Numbered from the stretch's first letter, positions 15,782 to 25,121 are shown. The stretch: 64,000 nt of DNA from HGM13862 sp031553915 (GCA_031553915.1 JAVBKT010000003.1:1-64000), one strand, 5' to 3'. Notes: a model not told the origin generated them from the letters alone. Program-made: numbers and translations.

Positions 15782-17785
15782 ATGAGCGCTGACCCAACTG
15801 TCACTATTGCTAATGAGCCGCAGCCGCTAGCAAAAAAGAAGAAGCCTAAAGTGGGTAAAAAACATATAAAATGGATTATCCTGGGGGCCGTGGTTTTAAT
15901 TATTGCCCTGTTAATAATTATCCCCTCCCTAGCCAGATCATCCGCTAGTAATGTTGTTGCTCTTTCTGATACCGCAGTATTGCAGAAAACAGATATCAAA
16001 AACAGTATTAACGCTACGGGTATCGTAGAAAGCAGCGATAGCTTTTTTGTCTACTCTGATCTAAATTATGCTATTAAAGAGGTATCTGTTGAAGTAGGAG
16101 ACACTGTCAGTGCCGGCGATATCCTCTGTCAGCTTGATTCCGAAACCCTCTCCGAGCAGGTCAGGGAAAGGGAGCTTAGCTTAAATAATAGTAAAAATGC
16201 CGGCAATCAATCAGTGAAAACTGCTGAGGATAATTATCAAAGCTTTAAAAACAGCATAGAAAACAATACTAATAGCAGCCTGCTGGCAGCGCAAAGCGGT
16301 ATTCAAAGCAGCTATGACGCCTGGGTGAAGGCAACTAAGGCCTATGACGACTATTCCGCGGCTTTGGACGCCGGGCATAATACCACATTGCTCGCTCAGA
16401 AAAACGCGCTTGATGCGGCGGACACCGCCCTTGACAATGCTGAAGATGAAAATAGAAGGGCCAGAAATGACCTGAACGCGGCGGAGCAAGCCTTGGCTGC
16501 CTATGATTTACAATTGCCTACTGATGCGGAGATTAATGCCGCTAAAGATGCCGTAACGCTGGCGCAAACCGCAGTGGCTACTGCCCAGGGAAAATATGAC
16601 ACCGCTTATAGCAATTATCAGACTGCCTTAAATGCTTGGAATTTAGACCCAACTAACGCAACAAAACAGAGCGCATATAATGCAGCCGAGGCTGTTTTTC
16701 GTAGCGCAGAGATAGATTTAACTGCTGCCCAAAATAATTTAACCGCTAGACAACAGCTTTTAACCAATTTAGAAACTTTGGCGAAAAACAGGGCTGATGC
16801 TCAGTACGCTGCCTTGCAGGCTGATTATGAAACAAAAAAATCCCTGGCAGAAGCCAAAAAAATGGCCTTGGAAAGCGCGGAGAGTAATTATGATAATGCG
16901 GAAGAAAGCTATGATGCGGCCCAAAGAAGTGTAGATAATGCCTTAGCTGACTATAAAAAGAATGTCGATACTGCTTATGACTCCTACCAAAATGCCTTAG
17001 CCTCTTCCCGGGCCACAGAAGTATCAGTGCAAAATCAGCTCGATTCTTATCGGAGCAGCGTAGACAGCGCCAAAATATCGGCCAATACCGATGTGGCGCA
17101 ATATCAACTAAACCAGCTCAGACAAGACTTGGGCGATACCACTGTCACTACGCCGGTATCTGGTACGGTTACTGCCGTATATGCTGAAGAGGGAGCGTCC
17201 GGCGCAGGCCTCTTGTTTGTGATTGAGAATACCCAGGGCCTCAAGGTTTTGACTACAGTTAAAGGCTATGATATTAACACCGTTCAAGTGGGGATGCCGG
17301 TCACAATTAAGTCTGATGCTACCGGCTCGACAGAATATACTGGGGTAATTTCGAAAATTGCTCCCACCTCAACCAAGAACGGCCAAGGGCTGACAGATAC
17401 TACGGTTGATGTGGTATTTGCTACTGAGGTAGCAGTGACCAGCCAAGATACTGATTTGCGTATTGGTTTGGATGTTCGTCTCAACTATATTGTCGCAGAG
17501 GAAAAATCTGTCCTGGCTGTCCCCTTTAGCGCCGTATATCAAAACGCCAATGGGCAAGATTGCATCATGGTTGCCGAAGAACAGCGAAATGGCAAAACTA
17601 TTCTTCGCGAACTCGCCATTACCACTGGCGTGGAGAATGATTTGGATATTGCCATCAGCGGAGAGAGTGTCAAAGAAGGTTTAACCGTCATCCTTGAACC
17701 GAATAACTATACACAGCTATTGGATAAAGAAGTAGTTCTAAAAGAAGTTGCAGCTAGCACACCAAATATGATGATGTATTATTAG
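15782..17785 (+). CDS. HlyD/MacA-family membrane fusion (adaptor) protein
   Basis: 667 residues from ATG 15782, behind AAGGAGGT. After a Lys-rich cytoplasmic tail there is one membrane anchor (about 32-52). A biotinyl-lipoyl-like half (about 85-120, EVGDTVSAGDILCQLDSE) follows, then a very long Ala/Asn/Asp-rich coiled coil (about 125-440). The other lipoyl half (TTVTTPVSGTVTAVYAEEG) comes next, and then beta-barrel domains. The coiled coil is longer than in most MacA proteins. It should link the ABC transporter encoded directly downstream to the outside, for export of a peptide, antibiotic or lipid. Substrate unknown. Confidence 0.9.
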   Translation: MSADPTVTIANEPQPLAKKKKPKVGKKHIKWIILGAVVLIIALLIIIPSLARSSASNVVALSDTAVLQKTDIKNSINATGIVESSDSFFVYSDLNYAIKEVSVEVGDTVSAGDILCQLDSETLSEQVRERELSLNNSKNAGNQSVKTAEDNYQSFKNSIENNTNSSLLAAQSGIQSSYDAWVKATKAYDDYSAALDAGHNTTLLAQKNALDAADTALDNAEDENRRARNDLNAAEQALAAYDLQLPTDAEINAAKDAVTLAQTAVATAQGKYDTAYSNYQTALNAWNLDPTNATKQSAYNAAEAVFRSAEIDLTAAQNNLTARQQLLTNLETLAKNRADAQYAALQADYETKKSLAEAKKMALESAESNYDNAEESYDAAQRSVDNALADYKKNVDTAYDSYQNALASSRATEVSVQNQLDSYRSSVDSAKISANTDVAQYQLNQLRQDLGDTTVTTPVSGTVTAVYAEEGASGAGLLFVIENTQGLKVLTTVKGYDINTVQVGMPVTIKSDATGSTEYTGVISKIAPTSTKNGQGLTDTTVDVVFATEVAVTSQDTDLRIGLDVRLNYIVAEEKSVLAVPFSAVYQNANGQDCIMVAEEQRNGKTILRELAITTGVENDLDIAISGESVKEGLTVILEPNNYTQLLDKEVVLKEVAASTPNMMMYY

Positions 17786-17795
17786 GAGGATGATG

Positions 17796-18491
17796 ATGCC
17801 CCCTATTATTGAGATGCATGATATTATCAAAAGATTTTATATTGGCCAACCAAATGAACTGGAAATCCTCCATGGGATTAACCTTAGCGTTAATAAGGGC
17901 GAATTTATCTCGATTGTCGGCGCCTCCGGCTCTGGCAAATCAACTTTGATGAATATTATTGGCGCCCTGGACCGCCCCACCTTGGGCCGGTACTGTTTAG
18001 ATGGAGTCTGGATTGATGAGGCGGATGATGCCGAGCTCTCGGCTATCCGTAATCAAAAGGTTGGCTTTGTTTTTCAGAATTTTAATTTGATCGCCCGCAC
18101 CAATGCCTTGCGTAATATTGAATTGCCCATGCTTTACGCGGGGGTTCCCCAAAAAGCGCGGACTGAGCGGGCCAAGGCTTTGCTGGAAATGGTCGGCATG
18201 GGCGACCGGATGGGCCATCAACCCAACGAGCTTTCCGGCGGTCAAAAGCAGCGTGTGGCTATTGCCAGGGCCATGGCCAATGATCCTTCCATTATTCTTG
18301 CAGATGAGCCGACAGGCGCTCTTGATAGTCAAACCGGCCGGTTGGTCATGGATCTTTTTCTTCGGCTCAACCGTGAACAAGGCAAGACTATTGTCTTGAT
18401 CACTCATAATCAGGAGCTGGCGAGTGAGACCAACCGAATTTTGTCAATGCATGACGGCTACTTAGACAATCCGGGGAGGGAATCCGCATGA
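17796..18491 (+). CDS. MacB-type ABC transporter ATP-binding protein
   Basis: 231 residues from the third of three consecutive ATGs (17790, 17793, 17796), the one best spaced from AGGAGG at 17784-17789. Walker A is GASGSGKST, the Q-loop VFQNFNL, the signature LSGGQKQRVAIARA, Walker B ILADEPTGALDS and the H-loop ITHN. LolD/MacB-type exporter ATPase. Its TGA overlaps the permease ATG (ATGA), so the two are coupled. Confidence 0.95.
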   Translation: MPPIIEMHDIIKRFYIGQPNELEILHGINLSVNKGEFISIVGASGSGKSTLMNIIGALDRPTLGRYCLDGVWIDEADDAELSAIRNQKVGFVFQNFNLIARTNALRNIELPMLYAGVPQKARTERAKALLEMVGMGDRMGHQPNELSGGQKQRVAIARAMANDPSIILADEPTGALDSQTGRLVMDLFLRLNREQGKTIVLITHNQELASETNRILSMHDGYLDNPGRESA

Positions 18492-19759
18492 ACCTATTGG
18501 AAAACATCCGCTTAGCCTGGGAAGGGGTTAAATCTAATAAAATGCGCTCCCTACTGACGATGCTGGGGATTATTATCGGCATCGGCTCAGTAATTGCCAT
18601 CTTAACTGTTAGCGATGGCTTAAGCGGCACGATGAATAGTTCCATGAGCAGTCTCGGCGCAACCAATATCACTGTGGCCCTGCAGGAGCGTGAATCAGAC
18701 TATATGGGCATGGGCATGATGTTTAGCACGGGCAATGTCGATGAAGAGGATTTGATAACCGATGAGATGCTGGACGCGCTAAGAGAACGCTATCCTGAGG
18801 CAGTGGCCGGCATCAGTATTACCCAAAATGTTGGCAGCGGCCAAATCAAGGCAGGGCATGATTATGCCAATATCAGTTTATCCGGGATCAATGAAGATTT
18901 TTTAGATACTAATAATATCAAGATGATGCGCGGGCGTAATTTTGCCGAAGAAGATTTGGAGGGCTATCGCAATACAGCCATCGTCTCCAATAAGCTGGTG
19001 AATAATCTTTTTAATGGTGATATTAATGCTGCCATGGGTCAGGAAGTGGTAGCCTATGTGGGAAAAGAGATTTATACCTTTAATATCATTGGTGTTTATG
19101 AATATGAACAAACTATGATGAACTTTTCCCTGGCCTCGGAAAAGGATCTCAGCACTGCTTTGTATATACCTTTGGATACCGCCCAAAAATTAGCTAATGC
19201 CAAAGATGGCTATGACTATGTCACCGTCAAAGCCAGCGGCGCTGTTGACAGCGCTGCTTTTGCCAAGCAGGCTGAGGATTTTATTAACCGCTACTATGCC
19301 AATAATGACGATTATCATGTAAGCGCTATCAGTATGGAGACCATGCTGGACACGATGAACACGATGCTGGATACCTTGAGTATTGCCATAGCGGTTATTG
19401 CCGGCATCTCCCTTTTGGTCGGCGGCATCGGGGTAATGAATATTATGCTGGTTTCCGTTACTGAACGAACCCGGGAGATCGGCACCCGCAAAGCTATCGG
19501 CGCTACCAATAGCAATATCCGCATTCAGTTCGTGGTAGAAAGCGCCATCATTTGTCTGATTGGCGGGATACTCGGCATAATTTTTGGCGGGGCGCTGGGC
19601 TATTTTGGCAGCTCTTTATTAGGCATGCCTTCCATGCCCACCCTCTTTGGCATTGTCCTGGCTGTCGGGTTTTCTATGATCATCGGGATTTTCTTTGGCT
19701 ACTATCCTGCTAACAAGGCAGCTAAGCTTGACCCGATTGAGGCCTTGCGCTATGAATAA
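18488..19759 (+). CDS. MacB/FtsX-family ABC transporter permease
   Basis: 423 residues. One N-terminal membrane helix (about 20-42, LLTMLGIIIGIGSVIAIL) is followed by a MacB periplasmic core domain (about 45-265) and three C-terminal helices (about 295, 350, 385), the MacB topology. VSVTERTREIGTRKAIGAT near residue 320 is the coupling helix of FtsX-family permeases. Together with the two genes before it, it forms a complete adaptor-ATPase-permease exporter. Gram-positive MacAB systems commonly export antimicrobial peptides or antibiotics, but nothing here names the cargo. Confidence 0.93.
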   Translation: MNLLENIRLAWEGVKSNKMRSLLTMLGIIIGIGSVIAILTVSDGLSGTMNSSMSSLGATNITVALQERESDYMGMGMMFSTGNVDEEDLITDEMLDALRERYPEAVAGISITQNVGSGQIKAGHDYANISLSGINEDFLDTNNIKMMRGRNFAEEDLEGYRNTAIVSNKLVNNLFNGDINAAMGQEVVAYVGKEIYTFNIIGVYEYEQTMMNFSLASEKDLSTALYIPLDTAQKLANAKDGYDYVTVKASGAVDSAAFAKQAEDFINRYYANNDDYHVSAISMETMLDTMNTMLDTLSIAIAVIAGISLLVGGIGVMNIMLVSVTERTREIGTRKAIGATNSNIRIQFVVESAIICLIGGILGIIFGGALGYFGSSLLGMPSMPTLFGIVLAVGFSMIIGIFFGYYPANKAAKLDPIEALRYE

Positions 19760-19882
19760 ATTTATCGTCTTTGGTTTCAGTATTATTCTTTTTATAAAGT
19801 TTATATAATTCCGCAGACGGAATCATTTTCATATACGTTTGTTTTATAATGCCAATATACACCAAAAAAATGAGGTGATATT

Positions 19883-20107
19883 GTGCTGTTTAAGAGAATT
19901 AAAGAGCTGCGGGAAAAACATGGGCTATCCAAACAACAAGTAGCCGAATACCTAAATATTGCCAGCCAAACCTATTGCCGCTATGAAAAGGGGCTGCGCA
20001 AAGTGCCTACCAGAATTATTATCAAGCTTGCTCTACTATATAATACTAGTGTCGACTATATTGTAGATAGAGTAGATATAGATAAACCCTATTCTAAACC
20101 CAAATAA
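19883..20107 (+). CDS. Small XRE-family HTH regulator
   Basis: 74 residues from GTG 19883, with TGAGGTGAT upstream. The HTH covers residues 3-58, with KQQVAEYLNIASQTYCRYEKG as helices 2-3 and LALLYNTSVDYIV as the end of the fold. It is a stand-alone DNA-binding protein. It lies between the exporter genes and the second T-box unit, so it may regulate either. A further XRE-like C-terminal fragment in another frame follows directly. Confidence 0.85.
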   Translation: MLFKRIKELREKHGLSKQQVAEYLNIASQTYCRYEKGLRKVPTRIIIKLALLYNTSVDYIVDRVDIDKPYSKPK

Positions 20108-20164
20108 AGAGCTGGCTATTATAGCAAAAGTTCTCCGGGTTTCTGTAAATGAGCTTATGAAATA
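20085..20164 (+). pseudogene. Possible remnant of a second XRE regulator
   Basis: In the +1 frame relative to the preceding gene, the sequence reads NPNKELAIIAKVLRVSVNEL and then a stop at 20164. This closely resembles the last helices of XRE proteins (pattern IAKxLxVSxxEL). No start or N-terminal half is present in that frame. It may be a relic of a duplicated or replaced regulator. Confidence 0.35.
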
Positions 20165-20202
20165 ATTTGCTGTTCAATATTGCAATCGCATACAAAAAAG
20201 AT

Positions 20203-20232
20203 TTGACAACCTTCCCGCAACCATGCTATAAT
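20203..20232 (+). promoter_or_regulatory. Sigma-A promoter of T-box/ligase unit 2
   Basis: Perfect TTGACA (20203-20208), an 18 bp spacer and perfect TATAAT (20227-20232). It would start the second T-box leader at about 20239. Confidence 0.88.
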
Positions 20233-20239
20233 CCATTAT

Positions 20240-20518
20240 AATTTCATAACATCAAAGGCGATGACGAAGAGGGTCGGGCTATCAGTAGTTTCAGAGAGTT
20301 GGCGGAAGGTGCGAGCCAATAGCGAAAATATCCCAAAGACTTGTCACTTCCGAGCCGGAGTGCAGAAAAGCTGCCAGCAGCCAAGTAGAGCCTCCCGTGA
20401 AACTGCGTTAAGGTGATGGGCTTGTTGGAGCTCTTGAGCGGCGCGGAAGCGCAATTTGAGTGGTACCGCGGGTATATATTACTCGTCTCAAGGTTTAACT
20501 TTGAGACGAGTTTTTTGT
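20240..20518 (+). ncRNA. T-box riboswitch 2 upstream of acyl-CoA synthetase
   Basis: Same architecture as the first leader: GATGACGAAGA, AGAGAGTTGGCGG, GGTGCGAGCCAA, CCGAGCC and GCGTTAAGG. The core TGAGTGGTACCGCGG (20457-20471) is identical to leader 1 and again predicts A73 in the tRNA. The terminator is ACTCGTCTCAA / TTGAGACGAGT with T6. The 3' half is nearly identical to leader 1 while stem I has diverged, so the two came from a duplication and may read different codons. Specifier not assigned. Confidence 0.93.
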
Positions 20519-20577
20519 TTAGACGAAGAGCTGGTCGCATCAGGACCTATTTTGAATATTAAAGGAGCGAAATTAAG

Positions 20578-22872
20578 ATGAATTCTCAGCCAAACTTATC
20601 TTCAAAAATTTTGGAAATGGCAGGCAGAATCAAAGAGCTGCGCGAGATTGCCGGTTATAGCCCGGAAGAAATGGCTGCCAAAACAGATGTCAGCGTCAGC
20701 GAATACCGCCAATGCGAAAGCGGCGAGGCGGATTTGACCTTTGCCTTTATTTACCGCTGCGCCCAGGCTTTGGCGGTTGACGTCACTGATATCATCGAAG
20801 GCGCCAGCCCGGTGCTTTCCTCCTATACCCTGACCAGAAACGGTGAAGGCCAGCGGGTGGCCAGGGCGCATAATATGGTTTATCATAACCTGGCTGCCCA
20901 GTTCAAAAACAGGATTGCCGAACCTTTGCAGGTTAAGGCTATTTATGACGAATCGCTGCAAAATCAGGAGATTGAGGTCACCACCCATAGCGGGCAGGAA
21001 TGCGACATCATTATCAGCGGCCAGCTCAAGGTGCGCGTTGGCGACCATACGGAGACGCTCGGCCCAGGCGACAGCATCTATTATAACAGCTCCACCCCGC
21101 ATGGGATGATTGCGGTCGGCGGCAGAGATTGTCTCTTTTACGCCATCGTTTTGAACCCCACCGGTGAGCCTATTCCCGGCCTCTCTACTGCCGGCGGTGA
21201 ACATATCGAAACCGCGGAAAAGGTGCCGGAGCCAAAGGTATACCGCATCTACCGAAATTATATCAGCACCGAAACTGACGATAACGGCGCTTTGCAGAAA
21301 ATCTCTTTTCATGATGAGCAAAATTTCAATTTTGCTTTTGATATTGTGGACGCTATCGCGGAAAAATCACCGGATAAGCTGGCTATGCTGCATCTGGATG
21401 TGAATAAAAATGAGCGCCGCTTCACCTTTGAGGATATCAGCCGCAATTCTTCCCGCGCTGCCAACTATTTTAAATCCCTGGGTATTAAAAAGGGCGACCG
21501 GGTTTTGCTGGTATTGCGCCGCCACTATCAGTTCTGGATTGCGATGATGGGCCTGCATAAAATCGGCGCCATTGCGGTTCTGGCCACAGATCAGCTGCAA
21601 GAAAAGGATTTCCAGTACCGCTTTGAGGCCGCGGGCATCTCCGCTATCCTCTGCACTGCCTTTGGGCAGGCTGCCGAACAGGCAGAGCTGGCTATTGCCA
21701 ATTGCCCGGAGGTTAAAACCAAGATTATTGTTGATGGTGAGAGGGAAGGCTGGCATGATTTTGACAGCGAATATCTGATCTTCCGCAGCAGTTTCCCCCG
21801 CCCTGATGACGCGGCCTGCGGCGACGATTTGATGCTGATGTTTTTCACCTCCGGCACCACCGGCTATCCCAAGATGGCGGTGCACAGCTATAAATATGCT
21901 CTCGGCCATTTTGTCACCGCCAAATATTGGCACCGCGTTAATGCCAATGGGCTGCATTTTACCATTTCTGATACTGGCTGGGCCAAATCGATGTGGGGCA
22001 AGCTCTATGGCCAATGGCTGTGCGAGGCAGCAGTCTTCACCTATGATTTTGACCGCTTTGACGCGCATGATATTCTGCCGCTGTTTAGCAAATACCAGAT
22101 TACCACCTTCTGCGCGCCGCCGACAATGTACCGCTTTATGATCAAAGAAGACATCACCAAATACGACCTAAGCTCGATCCAGCACGCCTCCACTGCTGGC
22201 GAGGCCTTGAACCCGGAGGTTTTCCACCAGTTCCAAAAAGCAACGGGTATCGCTATCCGCGAGGGCTTTGGCCAAAGCGAAACCACAGTGATGATTGGCA
22301 ATTTTGCCGGCATGACTCCTCGTTTTGGCTCGATGGGCCAGCCCAACCCCCTTTATCATATTGATCTTCTGGATAAGGGCAATAAGCCGACCAAGGTGGG
22401 CGAAATCGGCGAAATTGTGATTGGTACAGAGGGAGGCATCCCCAACGGACTCTTCCAGGGCTATTACCGCGATGAAGAAAAAACCGTCGAAGCCTGGCAT
22501 GATGGATATTACCACACCGGCGACACAGCCTGGCGTGATGAGGATGGCTATTATTGGTATGTGGGGCGGGTAGATGATTTGATCAAATCCTCCGGCTACC
22601 GCATTGGCCCCTTTGAGATCGAAAGCGTGATCATGGAGCTGCCCTATATTTTGGAATGCGCGGTTTCACCGGAGCCGGATGAAATCCGTGGCCAGATAGT
22701 TAAGGCCAGCATTGTCCTGACCAAAGGCACCGAGCCCAGCGAAAAGCTCAAAAAAGAAATTCAAACCTATGTCAAGCAGCGCACCGCGCCCTATAAATAT
22801 CCGCGCATTGTCGTTTTCCGTGACGAGCTGCCTAAAACAGTCAGCGGTAAAATTATCAGAAAACAGCTGTAA
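20578..22872 (+). CDS. HTH-cupin-acyl-CoA synthetase fusion (AMP-forming), paralogue 2
   Basis: 764 residues from ATG 20578 (AAAGGAG upstream). Same three modules as paralogue 1: XRE HTH (about 15-70, ELREIAGYSPEEMAAKTDVS), cupin (about 125-200, THSGQECDIIISG and STPHGM) and ANL ligase (about 240-764). It has FFTSGTTGYPK, GFGQSET, YHTGDTAWRDEDGYYW, GRVDDLIKSSGYR and Lys in KTVSGKIIR. The C-terminal domain is almost identical to that of paralogue 1. Differences cluster in the HTH, the cupin and the acyl-pocket half, so the two may differ in DNA site, ligand or substrate. It is expressed from its own promoter and T-box leader. Confidence 0.9.
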   Translation: MNSQPNLSSKILEMAGRIKELREIAGYSPEEMAAKTDVSVSEYRQCESGEADLTFAFIYRCAQALAVDVTDIIEGASPVLSSYTLTRNGEGQRVARAHNMVYHNLAAQFKNRIAEPLQVKAIYDESLQNQEIEVTTHSGQECDIIISGQLKVRVGDHTETLGPGDSIYYNSSTPHGMIAVGGRDCLFYAIVLNPTGEPIPGLSTAGGEHIETAEKVPEPKVYRIYRNYISTETDDNGALQKISFHDEQNFNFAFDIVDAIAEKSPDKLAMLHLDVNKNERRFTFEDISRNSSRAANYFKSLGIKKGDRVLLVLRRHYQFWIAMMGLHKIGAIAVLATDQLQEKDFQYRFEAAGISAILCTAFGQAAEQAELAIANCPEVKTKIIVDGEREGWHDFDSEYLIFRSSFPRPDDAACGDDLMLMFFTSGTTGYPKMAVHSYKYALGHFVTAKYWHRVNANGLHFTISDTGWAKSMWGKLYGQWLCEAAVFTYDFDRFDAHDILPLFSKYQITTFCAPPTMYRFMIKEDITKYDLSSIQHASTAGEALNPEVFHQFQKATGIAIREGFGQSETTVMIGNFAGMTPRFGSMGQPNPLYHIDLLDKGNKPTKVGEIGEIVIGTEGGIPNGLFQGYYRDEEKTVEAWHDGYYHTGDTAWRDEDGYYWYVGRVDDLIKSSGYRIGPFEIESVIMELPYILECAVSPEPDEIRGQIVKASIVLTKGTEPSEKLKKEIQTYVKQRTAPYKYPRIVVFRDELPKTVSGKIIRKQL

Positions 22873-23232
22873 AAAGTCTGCGGATTATTTTCCCTCCATT
22901 TATTTTTGCTATTAAGGTTGAAGCGCCTATTTTTCTTGAAACCAAAAACCTTAATTGTATCCGGAGTTGTACAGTAAAAATTACGCAAAAAAGGGGAACG
23001 CTCTGCGAGCTGGTGATATTCAAAAAGGCGTGTTCGTTCCAGTCAGCCATTTGCCGAAAAAAAACCGAAAAAAGCCGCCTTGCCGATGGCGCCAACCAAT
23101 AACAACAAGCGGACACTTCACGCAGGGTGAGGTGTCCGCTTCGTTATTCGGAATTTGATTAATAGGTGCGATATGGAGACTCTCACTTCGTCCTAACTTG
23201 TTAAGTCATAAAAAGATTCAGACATTCGCTCT
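22873..23232. other. Intergenic region without a recognisable gene
   Basis: About 360 bp between the second ligase and the convergent lipoprotein gene. I see one hairpin (listed separately) and no open frame with a ribosome site or recognisable product. Confidence 0.6.
23107..23144 (+). terminator. Hairpin, probable terminator after ligase paralogue 2
   Basis: Stem AAGCGGACAC / GTGTCCGCTT, extended by TCAC/GTGA. The T-tract is poor, so termination efficiency is uncertain. Confidence 0.5.
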
Positions 23233-23736
23233 CTAATTTGTCTCAACTCGCAGCATTGGCCGATCTAAATCATCTGCGCCTAAAAAAATCAATTCGTCAG
23301 TACTGTAATTATATGTAAAAGGTTGTGTTATTGGCAATTCTCCGTATATCTGCTCATGTGTACTCTTATCGTCGCTAATTTCAAAATCTATACGATACAA
23401 GTCATCACTTGTTAAGTGTACTGTATATATACCGTTCAATGAACCGGGATGAGGATGTTCTGAATCGCCCGTTGCGCCAAAATGCATCTCAGCTGTTCCG
23501 TTTGAGAAGAAAGTAAATCCGAAACCGCCTTCGCCAAAATGCCACATCCCGGCTAATTTTTCACTAACCCTGCCCTCATATTCCGAAACATCTTCTGTTA
23601 TCGGCTCATTTATGTTATTTGTTGCGTCTTGATTATTAGGATCGCCATCGGGTGTGTTGGATTCAGAATTGCTGCCGCAAGCCACTAATACCAACACTGT
23701 TATCATGAGCAACATTACAATTAATATCTTTTTCAT
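23233..23736 (-). CDS. Small lipoprotein, unknown
   Basis: 167 residues. The signal peptide ends at VLVAC (Cys20), followed by a Ser/Asn/Asp-rich low-complexity linker (about 21-50). The folded part is beta-rich: LAGMWHFGEGGFGFTFFSNG, then GIYTVHLTSDDLYRIDFEIS. The pattern of 'W-x-F, strand, NG-turn' resembles small lipocalin-like or DUF-type extracytoplasmic domains, but I recognise no specific family. A GGAG site precedes ATG 23736. It stands alone downstream of the oxidoreductase operon on the same strand. Confidence 0.75.
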   Translation of the reverse strand: MKKILIVMLLMITVLVLVACGSNSESNTPDGDPNNQDATNNINEPITEDVSEYEGRVSEKLAGMWHFGEGGFGFTFFSNGTAEMHFGATGDSEHPHPGSLNGIYTVHLTSDDLYRIDFEISDDKSTHEQIYGELPITQPFTYNYSTDELIFLGADDLDRPMLRVETN

Positions 23737-23844
23737 AATTAAGTCACTACTCCTTTCTGGCTTATTGCGGATTGTTGAAAATATAAATACTAATAAATAA
23801 ATCTTTGTCTTTATAAGTTACGGTAAAGGGACTCTATCCTATCC

Positions 23845-24381
23845 CTATTCTGTCGCAGCAGCGCCTTTGGCCAGCGCCTCGCGGTTCACGGGGATCAGAT
23901 GCGCCTTTCTTTGCCCCAGCTTATACTGCAAAGCCTCGATCACGCTATCTGCGGAAACACAATTGGTAACAGCAACATAGGCGCCCAGCATAGCGATATT
24001 GGCTACCTTGGGTTGTCCCAAACCAATAGCAATCTCAGAGCAAGGCACATAATAAACCTCAATATCATCGCGCACTGCCTGGCGGTCAATAATAGAGCTA
24101 TTGATAAACAGCTTGCCTCCGGGCACGATTGCCTGCTCAAACTTGTCCAAAGAAGGCCGGTTCATCGCAATTAAAGAGGTGGGGTTATCGACAATCGGCG
24201 AGGCGACCTTTTTATCAGAAATAGTCACAGAGCAGTTGGCTGTACCGCCGCGCATTTCCGGGCCATAGGATGGCAGCCAAGCGACATTATGCCCCTCCAA
24301 GAGCGCTGCCTGGGCCAAAAGCTGCCCCATCAGCAAAACACCCTGGCCTCCAAAGCCGGCGAATATATCTTTTTCCAGCAT
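23845..24381 (-). CDS. vorC: 2-oxoacid:ferredoxin oxidoreductase, gamma subunit
   Basis: 178 residues, the full gamma-subunit length. The N-terminus KDIFAGFGGQGVLLMGQ and SYGPEMRGGTANCSV near residue 45 are diagnostic for the POR gamma domain, which helps bind CoA. It is the last gene of the five-gene operon; its ATG lies 2 bp after the beta-subunit stop, with AAGGAGG inside that gene. Symbol assigned by operon type. Confidence 0.92.
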   Translation of the reverse strand: MLEKDIFAGFGGQGVLLMGQLLAQAALLEGHNVAWLPSYGPEMRGGTANCSVTISDKKVASPIVDNPTSLIAMNRPSLDKFEQAIVPGGKLFINSSIIDRQAVRDDIEVYYVPCSEIAIGLGQPKVANIAMLGAYVAVTNCVSADSVIEALQYKLGQRKAHLIPVNREALAKGAAATE

Positions 24382-24383
24382 TG

Positions 24384-25118
24384 TTATACCTCCTTATAAA
24401 CGCCCAGAGGATAGTAAGGAAGCATATGGTCCTCGAGCCATTGCATGGATTCAACCGGAGAAACACCCCAGTTCGTCGGGCAATTAGAGAGAATTTCGAT
24501 CAGCGAAAAACCTTTGCCGGCCATTTGCGCTTCAAACGCTTTTTTAATCGCTTTTTTGGTTTTGACAATATTGGCAGTGCTGTTCACTGCCGTACGTTCA
24601 ATATAAGCAGAGCCCTCAATAGTGGCGAGCATCTCTGCCACGCGCAGCGGCTTGCCGCAATGCGCCTCATCACGGCCCAAAGGCGAGGTGGTGGTACGCT
24701 GGCCAACCAGAGTGGTGGGCGCCATTTGCCCGCCGGTCATGCCATAAATGGCATTATTAATAAAGATAGTGGTAATCTTTTCCCCGCGGTGAGCGGCATG
24801 GACAATTTCCGCTGTACCGATAGAGGCTAAATCGCCATCACCCTGATAGGTGAAAACACAGGCCTCCGGGCGCACCCTTTTCAGACCGGTGGCAACAGCA
24901 GGCGCGCGGCCATGCGCTGCCTCATACATATCAAAATTGAAATATTTATAGGCAAAAACCGCGCAGCCCACCGGCGAAATGCCAACAGCCTTGGGCAGCA
25001 GCTCCATTTCTTCCAAAACTTCCGCCACCAAGCGATGGACAATGCCATGCCCGCAACCGGGGCAATAATGGTTGGGAACATCGATGAGACCCTTGGTTTT
25101 AGCAAATACTTTGGTCAT
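24384..25118 (-). CDS. vorA: 2-oxoacid:ferredoxin oxidoreductase, beta (TPP-binding) subunit
   Basis: 244 residues. Binds thiamine diphosphate and Mg2+: YCPGCGHGIVHR near residue 18, YQGDGDLASIGTAEI near residue 90 with the GDG of the TPP motif, and NNAIYGMTGGQ near residue 118. The CxxC pair in PGCGH is typical of KorB/VorA-type beta subunits, which lack extra FeS cysteines because a separate ferredoxin subunit is encoded. It follows the alpha gene by 3 bp. Confidence 0.92.
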   Translation of the reverse strand: MTKVFAKTKGLIDVPNHYCPGCGHGIVHRLVAEVLEEMELLPKAVGISPVGCAVFAYKYFNFDMYEAAHGRAPAVATGLKRVRPEACVFTYQGDGDLASIGTAEIVHAAHRGEKITTIFINNAIYGMTGGQMAPTTLVGQRTTTSPLGRDEAHCGKPLRVAEMLATIEGSAYIERTAVNSTANIVKTKKAIKKAFEAQMAGKGFSLIEILSNCPTNWGVSPVESMQWLEDHMLPYYPLGVYKEV

Positions 25119-25121
25119 CTT

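Noticed and set aside
22955..23158. 67-residue plus-strand ORF after ligase paralogue 2
   Set aside because: No start with a ribosome site, basic low-information product, and it runs through a hairpin.
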